Below are positions 9,101-16,551 of a DNA stretch of 64,000 bases, one piece after another. Below the pieces are notes generated by a model. It saw only the letters and a program-made list of their open reading frames with translations. It was not told where the DNA came from and did no database searches. The number at the start of each line of letters is the position of its first letter. The stretch's first letter is position 1. The translations under genes were made by a program, and so were the position numbers. This DNA is from Clostridium sp. Marseille-P3244 (GTDB lineage: Bacteria; Bacillota; Clostridia; Lachnospirales; Lachnospiraceae), in the NCBI RefSeq assembly GCF_900120155.1, contig NZ_LT635549.1, forward strand, positions 1,240,001 through 1,304,000, read 5' to 3'.

Positions 9101-9899
9101 AGGAACCTATAATGTGACATATAGTTGGCTGAAAGATGATGGTACTCCTATGCAGGAGACTAGAGAGATTACAGTCGTACACTCTGGGAGCGTATTTACA
9201 AGTAACCGGGATTCTTATATGAGCCTGCCGCTTGAGGTTGAGATATCGCTTGATAGAGGAAAAGATCTGGCTGCAAATGGCGTGATGGTAGATTGGCTGT
9301 TTTTCCTCAAGAATACCGCTGAAAAAAGTGAAAAATGGGGATATTCTTTTGGAAGTTATAATCCCTTATATGAAGATATAAGTCTGAATGATTTGTTACT
9401 ACAAGAAAATAGAATAGAAGGGTTGGAGCGCCTTACCACATATGGAGATTTTCCGGTAGTTTATAATTTAGTGCTTCCGCAGGGCAATGGCGGAATAAGT
9501 CTGACCCAGATTATCCATATACAGATGCCGGAGGAACCTACATCTCTTGTGATTATACCAAGTGAGATCGAACTAGAAGAGATAAAAGACAGCCAGACAA
9601 TAGAAGCTTCTCAGACAAGCGAAGTGAGTTTGGTTCCAGAAGCTCAGGGTGAGTATATGCGAGATGTTAATGTCAGTGTAGATCCTGCGTTCCAAATCAC
9701 CAATGAGGATCAGGAATCGCTGGAATGTGTAGTCTATGTTAATGGAAGCAAATATGACGGTTCGGGACCGCTGGCGGTACTGAACAAGAAGAAGGATACA
9801 GTGTCCCAGCAGTTTGAGATCCGGGCCCTGAAGGGTGAAGAAGCGTACGTCGGCCAGTTCAGCGGAACTATGAATTTCACTGTGAGTTATGAGGAGTAG
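6153..9899 (+). CDS. Large secreted leucine-rich-repeat protein with EF-hand-like loops
   Basis: About 1248 residues from a GTG start preceded by GAGGG. The N-terminus is a long signal peptide (basic KKGHKILTFKR, then AAAFLMSMCLLLG) with likely cleavage near LEAA. A Thr/Glu-rich linker follows, then three similar modules, each opening with a motif like NFPDANFREYI / NFPDTVFRQYI / YFPDEYFRAYL and an EF-hand-like loop (DTDGNGTLSEEE in the second), followed by 21-residue leucine-rich repeats of the form LxxLDCxxNxLxxLDVSxN. The third module has the longest repeat run. The C-terminus is a beta-rich domain without an obvious anchor. It is probably exported and held at the surface by partners. Ligand unknown. 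Confidence 0.85.
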   Translation: MLGKKGHKILTFKRAAAFLMSMCLLLGSSDFGLTLEAAENVSATFSEKLSEDGTSSEITMSVSAADQNTEILQIENPDGTVSGDASVTTYSVAENGTYEFTVTYQVNGEDESKETFSYIVSGIGKTEEGTAVTDENSEAGNATEEENIPDVAGEAGDGKDTNEAAETETGNTGGVTAAVNGPAKAPRAVGDVEVNADNFPDANFREYIRTQLPCAEDGVISASELSSVTTIDCSTMGIGSLEGIKTFTYLNTLRCNGNSLTELDLSNMRMLKTLQCMENNIRSLNLTGVQIDSGFIYDNCLTRVECSAQAFSTSRQFSGGSQKVEVVMVPSDSGWKSQNSVFNYMQNPTLSTGNVDTSGFITLSSGQKPSTCTFDASASRYDLDCRLSGTISFVYQEEVGLPINEENFPDTVFRQYISENFDTDGNGTLSEEEIRKIKVVNVQNLSEGKIKTLKGIEYFSELQGLFANENELTSLDLSSNQKLMTLMCDNNALTELTLATSVDIILIGFQNNKLTHVTGEYNVTGMTGEAAGSNQKPELPVTYDSVEKVWRTADNSFGDGTSITTPGVTFVEDGNYVTFSDINIKESNFEWQGNGTLKVMGAVTFVLPEGIPITEEYFPDEYFRAYLKRQDFGQDEFIDAEEISGITELRIPSGQNNYRIVTFEGIQYFTALETLECNEITYAQTLDVSQNKALKYLDCARCTSLTGLDVSQNLQLEYLDCTATRTQHLDVSKNIALKELRCNSCNLKELDLSNNENLIYLNCGLNSLTELDISHNTKLEVLHCFHNNLNSLDVSNNILLKELHCWSNDELHSLDLSNNISLTTVEARIAALTYIISGDNNYENLVTANNNRQSVELPVTYDAAEGVWRTKDNTFMSDTQFTASGISFVAEGNYITFPDEIAETEFTWTLPANSKMTVSGTVTFKYLYDYFRNGYISADEAQSVEDLNDVLAFELYSKLTETEIASINVTTIDNFEAFKSGELGTYNVTYSWLKDDGTPMQETREITVVHSGSVFTSNRDSYMSLPLEVEISLDRGKDLAANGVMVDWLFFLKNTAEKSEKWGYSFGSYNPLYEDISLNDLLLQENRIEGLERLTTYGDFPVVYNLVLPQGNGGISLTQIIHIQMPEEPTSLVIIPSEIELEEIKDSQTIEASQTSEVSLVPEAQGEYMRDVNVSVDPAFQITNEDQESLECVVYVNGSKYDGSGPLAVLNKKKDTVSQQFEIRALKGEEAYVGQFSGTMNFTVSYEE

Positions 9900-9905
9900 A
9901 AGAAT

Positions 9906-10496
9906 ATGAAGAGGATATTAAAAGCATTTACCGGTATTCTTGCTGTCTGCTCCTTCACCGTACTCACCGTATTTACGGCCGGAGCGGCAGAGAGAAGCCA
10001 GGAGACGAAAGTCAGTTTTACTGTATCACAGGAAGGCAAGTATGAGTTGAGTGTGGAGGCCTCTGGGAACGGCGAGATCCGTGATGGGGCCAAGACCATC
10101 CGGAACGGAGCTGTAGAGTACCAGCTTTCCGTGGGAGAGACGAAGACCTTCCGTATCATGCCCGATGAAGGATATAAGATTGGCAGCGTGATTTATGAAC
10201 AGCCGGAGATTTCGAGGATCCAGGACTTTACAGAGCAGGCGCTTACCGGAGAAATCGAGATTTCTATGGAGAGTACCAGCGGCATCCTAAGGATTGAGTT
10301 TGTTGTTGATACTTCTGCCGGCGGGGGCTCTCAAGGAGCCGGGACAGGAGGTTCCGGGGGCGGACAGGATGCGGTCAAGACAGGGGACAGCACCCATGTG
10401 GCAGGCTACGCGGCGGCCGTGATCGGAGCAGGAGCAGTCTTTGCTTATCTGTACAGGAGAAAGAAAAAAGCAGACAGCGGGGAAGCAGAAAGTTAA
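9906..10496 (+). CDS. Membrane-anchored surface protein with sortase-like C-terminal signal
   Basis: 196 residues: signal peptide (MKRILKAFTGILAVCSFTVLTVFTAGA region), a beta-rich domain with MPDEGYKIGSV-type motif as seen in bacterial surface repeats, a Gly/Ser linker, and a C-terminal VKTGDS motif followed by a hydrophobic helix and the basic tail YRRKKKA. The layout is that of sortase substrates, but VKTGD is not a classical LPXTG, so covalent anchoring is uncertain. It starts six bases after the leucine-rich-repeat gene and is probably co-transcribed with it. Confidence 0.75.
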   Translation: MKRILKAFTGILAVCSFTVLTVFTAGAAERSQETKVSFTVSQEGKYELSVEASGNGEIRDGAKTIRNGAVEYQLSVGETKTFRIMPDEGYKIGSVIYEQPEISRIQDFTEQALTGEIEISMESTSGILRIEFVVDTSAGGGSQGAGTGGSGGGQDAVKTGDSTHVAGYAAAVIGAGAVFAYLYRRKKKADSGEAES

Positions 10497-10629
10497 AGAT
10501 GCATGCCGGCCTGAGGAAAGAGGCCGGGCAAAAGAATGCATATGTATGCGCGAAAGCGTATTTTACATATGACGCCGATAGATTTACCGGCGGAACAAAA
10601 TTAAATTTTTCATTTAAGGAGGAGAAAAA
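10497..10629 (+). other. Structured leader before the small secreted protein gene
   Basis: 133 bases with three possible stems in a row: CCGGCCT/AGGCCGG at about 10508-10528, ATGCGC-GAAA-GCGTAT at about 10544-10559 with a GNRA tetraloop, and CGCCG/CGGCG at about 10571-10590. It ends in an A/T-rich stretch and AAGGAGGAG. The first stem could be a terminator for the upstream gene without a good T-tract. No known riboswitch class was matched. Confidence 0.4.
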
Positions 10630-11133
10630 ATGAAAAAAAGAATTTTAAGTGGGATCCTTGTAGCGGCAATGGCTACAACAATGTTCGCGACAACAGCGTT
10701 TGCAGCAGAAGCAGAGGGAACAACAAAGGTAATTTATGACAACAGGAAGCAGATAACTGATCCCGATAATGGGAACAATCCGCAGTGGGCAGTAAATATT
10801 CCCAGTACGATCATATTTACGGACGATGATAAGGAAATTGCGACAGATGTTGAGCTGACAGCGCTGAATGGTTCCAATATTGAGGCTACGACCGTTGCAG
10901 TTACAGTAACATCTACGAATAATTATGTTATGGGCCTTGGCGAGGATAAGACAGATGACCCGGTAGCATATTCCCTGCTGTATAATGACACAGTAATGTC
11001 AGGCGAGAAAGCAAGTGTCGGATCTCTGACAGGTGATGGCGATACAATATCAGGTGTGGCAAGAATGACAGGAACAGCTACAAAAGCTGGCGAGCATACT
11101 GATATACTTACATATTACGCATCAGCAAACTAA
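10630..11133 (+). CDS. Small secreted beta-rich protein, pilin- or adhesin-like subunit (function unknown)
   Basis: 167 residues with a clear signal peptide (MKKRILSGILVAAMATTMFA, cleavage after AFA). The mature part is about 140 residues, beta-rich and acidic, with NPQWAVNIPSTIIF near residue 55 and a C-terminal strand GEHTDILTYYA that resembles the last strand of firmicute surface subunit domains. A very strong ribosome binding site (AAGGAGGAG) and a long structured leader suggest high expression, and a strong hairpin follows. No cell-wall anchor is visible. It may be a major secreted or fibre-forming subunit; that is inference. Confidence 0.7.
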   Translation: MKKRILSGILVAAMATTMFATTAFAAEAEGTTKVIYDNRKQITDPDNGNNPQWAVNIPSTIIFTDDDKEIATDVELTALNGSNIEATTVAVTVTSTNNYVMGLGEDKTDDPVAYSLLYNDTVMSGEKASVGSLTGDGDTISGVARMTGTATKAGEHTDILTYYASAN

Positions 11134-11183
11134 TCTGAAAGATAAAATTTCATGAGAGGGACTGCAGAGCAGTCCGCCTTTCA

Positions 11184-11213
11184 CCGGGGAAGGGGCGTCC
11201 GCCCCTTCCCCGG
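11184..11213 (+). terminator. Very strong GC-rich hairpin between the secreted subunit gene and the membrane-protein genes
   Basis: CCGGGGAAGGGGCG at 11184-11197 and its exact complement at 11200-11213, followed by AATTTATTTT. The stem is perfect, the T-tract is weak, so partial read-through (attenuation) into the two downstream genes is plausible. Confidence 0.7.
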
Positions 11214-11246
11214 AATTTATTTTGACAAGAAAGCAGGTGATCTGCA

Positions 11247-12011
11247 TTGGACCTTTCTTACAACAGACGAAAAGGTTATGACAAAGAATTAAAAACAGCA
11301 GATGGTTCTGTTATCGGATATTACAGCAAAACCCGGATGAAGAAGAAATTCCCAAAAGGCGGTTATATTCTGGCGGGAGGGATCGGGAGCGGGATGGGGA
11401 CATCCATTGGGGACCTTCTGACAGAAGAGGGCAGCATCCCATACTATACACTTCAGTATTCCAGGTTTATATATGGCGTTGACGGGTATATCGACTGTGG
11501 AGACAGACAGTATCTGGCAGTGGTGAAAAACCGGCTTCCGAGGAATCTCGTAGTTCTGGTCCTCGTCCTTGCTGTTCTGGCAGGACTTGGTGTATGGATC
11601 TATCATCTGGCCGGGAACGGAAATGGCCTAGATCCCAATGCGGAGGATTATGAGCCGTCATTTGACTTCCAGGAAACGGCTGATCCGAACCACATTGCCC
11701 TGCCGGGATACGAGGAGATCACGATAACAGCCGGGACGGATACGGCTTATGTGGCGCTGTGGAATCCACCCTCCAACCCCTGCTATTTTCAGTTTCAGAT
11801 GGTCTATGACGATGAAGTGCTTTATGAGAGCGGATTGATCGAGCCGGGGAAAGCTGTAACGGAAGTGCCCCTGGGGCGAACCTTTGATGCCGGTATCTAT
11901 GATCTAAATATCGTGATCAACACCTTTTCCCTGGAGGACGGGGAGACTCCGATGAACGGTGGAAATATTGAGTGTAGTCTGGTGGCTGTCGAGGCGCCAC
12001 AGGGGGATTGA
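11247..12011 (+). CDS. Single-pass membrane protein of unknown function, paralogue 1
   Basis: 254 residues from a TTG start preceded by AGGTGA. The N-terminal ~95 residues look cytoplasmic and include GGYILAGGIGSG and YYTLQYSRFIYGVDGYIDCG; one transmembrane helix follows (NLVVLVLVLAVLAGLGVWIY, near residues 97-117). The C-terminal ~130 residues lie outside and form a beta-rich domain with ALPGYEEITITAGTDTAYVA, NPCYFQF, LIEPGKAVTEV and MNGGN. The protein at 12053-12826 has the same plan. I do not recognise a named family. The pair may sense or assemble the secreted subunit encoded upstream. Confidence 0.75.
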   Translation: MDLSYNRRKGYDKELKTADGSVIGYYSKTRMKKKFPKGGYILAGGIGSGMGTSIGDLLTEEGSIPYYTLQYSRFIYGVDGYIDCGDRQYLAVVKNRLPRNLVVLVLVLAVLAGLGVWIYHLAGNGNGLDPNAEDYEPSFDFQETADPNHIALPGYEEITITAGTDTAYVALWNPPSNPCYFQFQMVYDDEVLYESGLIEPGKAVTEVPLGRTFDAGIYDLNIVINTFSLEDGETPMNGGNIECSLVAVEAPQGD

Positions 12012-12052
12012 CATATCCAGACAGCGAAGTAGCAGCAAGGAGGAGAAAGCGT

Positions 12053-12826
12053 ATGGAATACCGCCTGAGGCAGAGAAAGGACTGTGATAGAGGGTGGACA
12101 GTCAGAGAGGGGAAGAAAGCAGAGGGATACTCACTTCGTGCTTTTCGGGAACGCTATCCGAAGGAAGCCGGAGGGTATCAGGTAATCGGAGCCGTCGGGG
12201 CAGGCTGCAGGAAAGAGACAGGGGAATGGCTTCTGGGAGAAGAGGTAGAAAAATATTATGAACTGTCCGGCAGCCGTTTCCTGTATAGGACGGCAGGATA
12301 TATCGAAGTAGGGGAGAATATTTATCTGGCTGTGAGAAAGAGCAGGCTGGCGGAGAGGATTGCAGAGATCCTTCTGATCCTGGCCGTCATTGGCGGGATC
12401 AGTGCCGGGATATGGTATCTGTTCTTCGGACCGGAGGGACCGGATATTGACCCGGGGGCCGGAAAGTATACGGCGGATGTTGAGCTTCCAGAAAATATAG
12501 ATCCAGATCGGATCAGTTTGCCGGGATATGATCAGATTATGATGGCTGCAGGGACGGATACAGCTTATGTGGCGCTGTGGAACCCGGATCGGAATCCGTG
12601 CTATTTCCAGTTTGAGGTTGTGTTGGATGAGACCGGAGAGGTGATCTATGAGAGCCGGTTGATCCCGCCCGGGAATGCGGTAACAGAGGTGCAGTTTGAC
12701 CGGATATTTGACAGGGGGATCTATCCGATCACGATCCGAATCAATACCTTCAATCTGGAGGACTATGAGCAGCCGATGAATGGAGGAGAAATAGCGGCCG
12801 AGCTTGTAGCTGTGGAACAGGGATAA
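12053..12826 (+). CDS. Single-pass membrane protein of unknown function, paralogue 2
   Basis: 257 residues with the same layout as the preceding gene: basic cytoplasmic N-terminus, GGYQVIGAVGAG, YELSGSRFLYRTAGYIEVG, one transmembrane helix (IAEILLILAVIGGISAGIWY) and an external domain with SLPGYDQIMMAAGTDTAYVA, NPCYFQF and MNGGE. The ATG at 12053 is chosen because AAGGAGGAG lies at a good distance; an in-frame TTG at 12008 overlapping the previous stop is the alternative. Duplicate origin is clear from the shared motifs. Function unknown. Confidence 0.75.
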   Translation: MEYRLRQRKDCDRGWTVREGKKAEGYSLRAFRERYPKEAGGYQVIGAVGAGCRKETGEWLLGEEVEKYYELSGSRFLYRTAGYIEVGENIYLAVRKSRLAERIAEILLILAVIGGISAGIWYLFFGPEGPDIDPGAGKYTADVELPENIDPDRISLPGYDQIMMAAGTDTAYVALWNPDRNPCYFQFEVVLDETGEVIYESRLIPPGNAVTEVQFDRIFDRGIYPITIRINTFNLEDYEQPMNGGEIAAELVAVEQG

Positions 12827-12848
12827 CAGAATATGGAGATATACAGAT

Positions 12849-12888
12849 ACCGGGGGCAAAATGCTTCCGGTTTCTTTTCTGTTTTTTG
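12849..12888 (+). terminator. Rho-independent terminator closing the surface locus
   Basis: ACCGGGGGCA at 12849-12858 pairs with TGCTTCCGGT at 12862-12871 (two G-T pairs), followed by TTCTTTTCTGTTTTTT. The rest of the 12827-13143 stretch, about 250 bases, holds no further gene or site that I can support. Confidence 0.8.
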
Positions 12889-13143
12889 TTCTTTTCTGTG
12901 TGGAAGTTTCTTTTTTTTGGTGGAAATTCTGAGACAGATATGTTAGTATAAACACAAAGCATTTCCTACATTTCCAACATGGTTTATTCTCAGACGGCAT
13001 GTGCCGTGTCAAAGTTCTGACAACAGATCCAGGAAAGAAAACTCAATGCTTTTAATTCCCAATCAATATGGCAGAGAGGCTTTCCCGGAAACAGAAGAGG
13101 ACTAAGCCTCCTGCATCAGTTTTACAACAAGAGGAGGGTGCCT

Positions 13144-14082
13144 ATGAAGGACACGAAAGACACCAATGAGACCCGTGTGAACCGGACCTATAAGTCCACG
13201 GTATTTGCCATGCTGTTTACAGAGAAGGAGAACCTGCTGGAGCTGTATAATGCCATCAGCGGGAAGCATTACACAGATCCGGAACTGCTGGAAGTGAATA
13301 CCCTGGAGAACGCCATCTATATGTCCATGAGGAATGACATTTCCTTTGTGGTGGACGGAAGGCTTTCCCTGTATGAGCATCAGTCCACTTACAGCCCGAA
13401 CCTGCCCCTGCGGTTCCTGTTCTACATCTCGAACCTGTATTCGGGGATGACCCGGGAGGCAAACCTGTACGGGACGCGGACAGTGAAGATCCCGGGGCCG
13501 GAGTTTCTGATCTTCTATAACGGGAGAGAGGAGATGCCGGAGCGGCAGGTGCTGCGGCTGTCAGATATGTTTACCGCAAAGGGAGAGCGATGCGGACTGG
13601 AGCTGGAAGCGGTGATGCTGAACCTGTGCGGGGAGCACAACCGGAAGCTGAAAGAAGCATGCCGGAGCCTGCGGGATTATGCAGAGTATACGGACCGGAT
13701 CCGGAAGTATGTCAGGGAGATGGAACTGGAGGACGCGGTGGAACGGGCGATCCGGGAATGCATCGGGGAAGGGATCCTGAAGGAATTTCTGGAGAAACAC
13801 AGAGCGGAGGCGAAGAGCATGAGCATATTTGAATATGATCAGGAGAAGCACATGCGGATGGAGCGGGAAGAGGCCTGGGAAGAAGGTCATGCCCAAGGCC
13901 ATGCAGAAGGCCATGCGGAAGGATTTGCCGAAGGACAGACTGAGCTGTTGCAGAATATCATCCGAAAGAAGCTGAAAAAAGGTGAAAACGTATCCCGGAT
14001 CGCAACAGATCTGGAGGCGGATGAAGCTGTGATCAGAAAATTTGTGAAAGAAATAGAAGAGGCAGAAAAACAAAATACGTAA
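13144..14082 (+). CDS. Rpn-family recombination-promoting nuclease / PD-(D/E)XK transposase-like protein
   Basis: 312 residues from the ATG that follows AGGAGG by six bases. The N-terminal domain has the family signature: NRTYKSTVFAMLF, NDISFVVDGRLSLYEHQST (Asp ... Glu-x-Gln of the PD-(D/E)XK core near residues 60-75) and LPLRFLFYISNLY. The C-terminus has EEGHAQGHAEGHAEGFAEGQ repeats and a helical tail (LKKGENVSRIATDLE). Related proteins act as nucleases that promote RecA-independent recombination in E. coli. It is a paralogue of the fragment at 1-186, in the same orientation. Confidence 0.85.
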   Translation: MKDTKDTNETRVNRTYKSTVFAMLFTEKENLLELYNAISGKHYTDPELLEVNTLENAIYMSMRNDISFVVDGRLSLYEHQSTYSPNLPLRFLFYISNLYSGMTREANLYGTRTVKIPGPEFLIFYNGREEMPERQVLRLSDMFTAKGERCGLELEAVMLNLCGEHNRKLKEACRSLRDYAEYTDRIRKYVREMELEDAVERAIRECIGEGILKEFLEKHRAEAKSMSIFEYDQEKHMRMEREEAWEEGHAQGHAEGHAEGFAEGQTELLQNIIRKKLKKGENVSRIATDLEADEAVIRKFVKEIEEAEKQNT

Positions 14083-14117
14083 TGAAATTTTAAAATTTTA
14101 AAATGGAAATAAGAACA

Positions 14118-14148
14118 GGTCTCTTGCCCGTTAACAGGGTAAGAGACC
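14118..14148 (+). terminator. Terminator after the Rpn-like gene
   Basis: GGTCTCTT at 14118-14125 pairs with AAGAGACC at 14141-14148, with an inner CCC/GGG, followed by GTTTTATG. Moderate T-tract. Confidence 0.65.
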
Positions 14149-14249
14149 GTTTTATGTATAAGGGTTCTGTATCGAAAACGAAAACTGTAAAGAGAAAATA
14201 TGAAAGTTTCGGAAAAGTGCTCTGATAGTTTTGTGTATGCTTCACCGGA

Positions 14250-14924
14250 TTATGAAGAAGTGATATTCAGCCCGGCAATCCAGTCAGAGACTTCGCTCTG
14301 GGCATCTGGCACATTGTTCCTGGAAATAGAAAGGCCGCTTTCTACAACAGCCGCATCCGGCTGCAGCTCCTGTATTGTCTGGACGGTCCTGGAAAGGCCG
14401 CTTCCGCCATGGGTCGTGAAGGGAATGATGGTTTTCCCGCTGAAATCATATTCTTCCAGAAACGTGTAGAGGGGCATAGGCAGGTCGGAATTCCAGTTAG
14501 GGTATCCCAGGAAGATGACATCATAGTTGTCGGGATTTTCAATCTGGGAGGCAAGTTCAGGCCTTGCGTTTTCAGAGAGTTCATTGTAGGCATAATCCAG
14601 AAGCGCGTCATGGCTGCCGGGATATTCCTGCACTGTTTCAATGCGGAACAGATCCCCGCCTGTTTCCTGGTGGATCAGCTGCGCAATATACTGGGTATTG
14701 CCTAAAACCTCCCCGTCCACTACAACACGGCTGGCTCCGCTGACAGTGTCAACCCCGTCTGTCTCGGGAACAGAGAAGTAGGCGACCAGTACATTTCCGT
14801 CTTCAGTGGATATAGTGGGCGAGTCAGCTCCGTATGAACTGCCGCCGCTTTGACTTCTGCTGCCGCAGGCAGACAGGCTAAGGATCATAATGGCTGAAAG
14901 AAGCATTGCCATAGTTTTTTTCAT
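14250..14924 (-). CDS. Flavodoxin-domain lipoprotein
   Basis: 224 residues from ATG 14924, preceded by AGGAGG. Lipoprotein signal MKKTMAMLLSAIMILSLSAC with the lipobox cysteine near residue 20. The rest is a flavodoxin-like domain: VLVAYFSV at the first strand, FLGYPNWNSDLPMPLYTFLE and IIPFTTHGGSG, the last two typical of the flavodoxin_4 type FMN-binding group. It would bind FMN on the outer face of the membrane and transfer electrons. It is the last gene of a four-gene minus-strand set with an alcohol dehydrogenase at the head, and a GC-rich hairpin lies in the 127-base gap before it. Confidence 0.85.
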   Translation of the reverse strand: MKKTMAMLLSAIMILSLSACGSRSQSGGSSYGADSPTISTEDGNVLVAYFSVPETDGVDTVSGASRVVVDGEVLGNTQYIAQLIHQETGGDLFRIETVQEYPGSHDALLDYAYNELSENARPELASQIENPDNYDVIFLGYPNWNSDLPMPLYTFLEEYDFSGKTIIPFTTHGGSGLSRTVQTIQELQPDAAVVESGLSISRNNVPDAQSEVSDWIAGLNITSS

Positions 14925-15051
14925 AGTAAGGTCCTCCTTTATTTCTACGATATTTATCATGAAATGTCATATTGATCATCGGTCCGGACGTCCCGGCCCG
15001 GGTAAAGGCCGGGATACTGCCGTATGGCAGTTCCGGATCAAGCCCGCCGGA

Positions 15052-15927
15052 TTAAGTCCGTTGGGAGTTTAAATATTCCAGTATGTACTCTGTCGCTTTC
15101 TGAGCGTCTTCCCTGTAAAATCCATGACCGCCGCCTTCTATTATTTTCAGTTCCGCAGACGGATAGATTTCCAGTGCCCGCTGGGAGAAGGAGAGTGGAA
15201 CAACACTGTCCGCGCTGCCATGGATCAGCAGTACGTCCCGGTCATAGGAGGCGATGTGTTCGTAAATATCATACCCGATCAGCGGTTCAAAATAGGCGCG
15301 GCCTACATCCATCCACATAAAATAGAGGGAATCGGGGATCTCTTCCGTGCTCCGGAACATTTGGTTGGCGCGTTCCGAAAGGATAAAAGCAGGGTAAAGG
15401 AGCACCATGCCGCGGATGTCTTCAGGATGAGACGCACCGGTCAGGGCCGACACGACGCCGCCCTGGCTGGTACCGATCAGAAAGAGGTTGTCACTGTCCA
15501 CATAGTCGAGTCCTTTTACCCTGGTGATCACAGCTTCCAGATCAGCCTGTTCTGTAAAAACGGACATCTCCAGTGTTGAACCGTCGCTTCTGCTTTCGGG
15601 GCTTCCGCCGCAAAAGTCGAAGCAATATACAACATATCCATTTTGCGCCAGTTTTTCAGCATATGAAGTTCCTGCTCGATAGCTGCCGCCAAATCCGTGG
15701 GAAAAAATCACGGCAGGCATTTTTTCTCTGGCCTCCTGTGGGATGTAGATGATCCCGTAAATCTGACGGCCATCGTCCTGAATCCAGAGTTCCTGCGTTT
15801 CATATTCAAAAACAGCGGCGTCTTCTGGCTCGTCGGTCTCTGTTCCGCTGGTCGGACTGCAGCCGGCCAGCGTCAGGGGAAGAAGCAGAGCAGTACAAAA
15901 TAATAATAAGGATAATCTTTTTTTCAT
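15052..15927 (-). CDS. Alpha/beta-hydrolase lipoprotein, esterase-like
   Basis: 291 residues. Lipobox LTLAGC near residue 23. The alpha/beta-hydrolase core shows PAVIFSHGFGGS (oxyanion region), GTSQGGVVS as nucleophile elbow with Ser near residue 150, and a late HGSADSVVP and GGGHGFY giving the acid and His. It probably cleaves an ester or small acyl substrate outside the membrane. AGGTG precedes the ATG. It is 33 bases from the flavodoxin gene on its upstream side. Confidence 0.8.
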   Translation of the reverse strand: MKKRLSLLLFCTALLLPLTLAGCSPTSGTETDEPEDAAVFEYETQELWIQDDGRQIYGIIYIPQEAREKMPAVIFSHGFGGSYRAGTSYAEKLAQNGYVVYCFDFCGGSPESRSDGSTLEMSVFTEQADLEAVITRVKGLDYVDSDNLFLIGTSQGGVVSALTGASHPEDIRGMVLLYPAFILSERANQMFRSTEEIPDSLYFMWMDVGRAYFEPLIGYDIYEHIASYDRDVLLIHGSADSVVPLSFSQRALEIYPSAELKIIEGGGHGFYREDAQKATEYILEYLNSQRT

Positions 15928-15960
15928 TTTTCACCTGTGCAGAGTTTGGGCAGTCTGTTT

Positions 15961-16515
15961 TTATGGGATCAGGCCATTATCCGAGAGATAGTCGTCGATG
16001 GCTTCTGTATCGGAAGGTCTTGCGAATAACCCGTCATTTACTGTGGCTCCGGCAGAATTGTCGCGTACAAATTCGATGGAATTGTCAAACTGTTCCGTAT
16101 CCATGGAAGCAGACTGAGTAAAGGGAAACACTTCTTTACCGTTCAGGTCATAGCTTTCTAAAAAAGTACCGATGATCATAGGCGCGGTGTGCCACCAGAT
16201 CGGATAACCGATCAGAATGGTATCATATTCATCAATAGATTCAGGCAAATCCGCGATCGCCGGCCGCGCGTTGCTGTCCCGCTCTTCCAGTGCTACATCG
16301 CCGCATTCGTTGTAATCTTCTGGATAGGGAGTTTCCGGCTGGATTTCCAGAAGATCTCCGCCTGTCTGTTCCGCGATGTAGGAGGCCATTTCTTCTGAAT
16401 TTCCGGACCAAGAGAAATAGGCCACCAGTATATTCCTCTCCCTGGGAGTCTGAGCGCAGGTGGACAGAGAGAAGCAGCAGGCCAGTGCCAGCAGCAGACT
16501 TATGAGTTTTTTCAT
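15961..16515 (-). CDS. Flavodoxin-domain lipoprotein
   Basis: 184 residues. Signal peptide and lipobox-like LSTC near residue 20, then a flavodoxin domain: NILVAYFSWSGNSEEMA is the FMN phosphate loop, and GYPIWWHTAPMIIGTFLESYDL and FPFTQSASMD are the FMN-binding loops. It probably carries electrons outside the cytoplasm. AAAGGAGGT precedes the ATG. It follows the alcohol dehydrogenase by 36 bases and shares the fold, not close identity, with the flavodoxin at 14250-14924. Confidence 0.85.
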   Translation of the reverse strand: MKKLISLLLALACCFSLSTCAQTPRERNILVAYFSWSGNSEEMASYIAEQTGGDLLEIQPETPYPEDYNECGDVALEERDSNARPAIADLPESIDEYDTILIGYPIWWHTAPMIIGTFLESYDLNGKEVFPFTQSASMDTEQFDNSIEFVRDNSAGATVNDGLFARPSDTEAIDDYLSDNGLIP

Positions 16516-16551
16516 AGCAACCTCCTTTGTTTTTTTATAGGGGCAGTCCTT

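Noticed and set aside
10497..10629. c-di-GMP riboswitch in the leader of the secreted protein
   Set aside because: The conserved GEMM-I core bases are not present; only a GAAA tetraloop is shared.
13870..13940. Tandem repeat as possible CRISPR-like array
   Set aside because: It encodes the GHAEG repeat of the Rpn-like protein in frame; there are no spacers or separate direct repeats.
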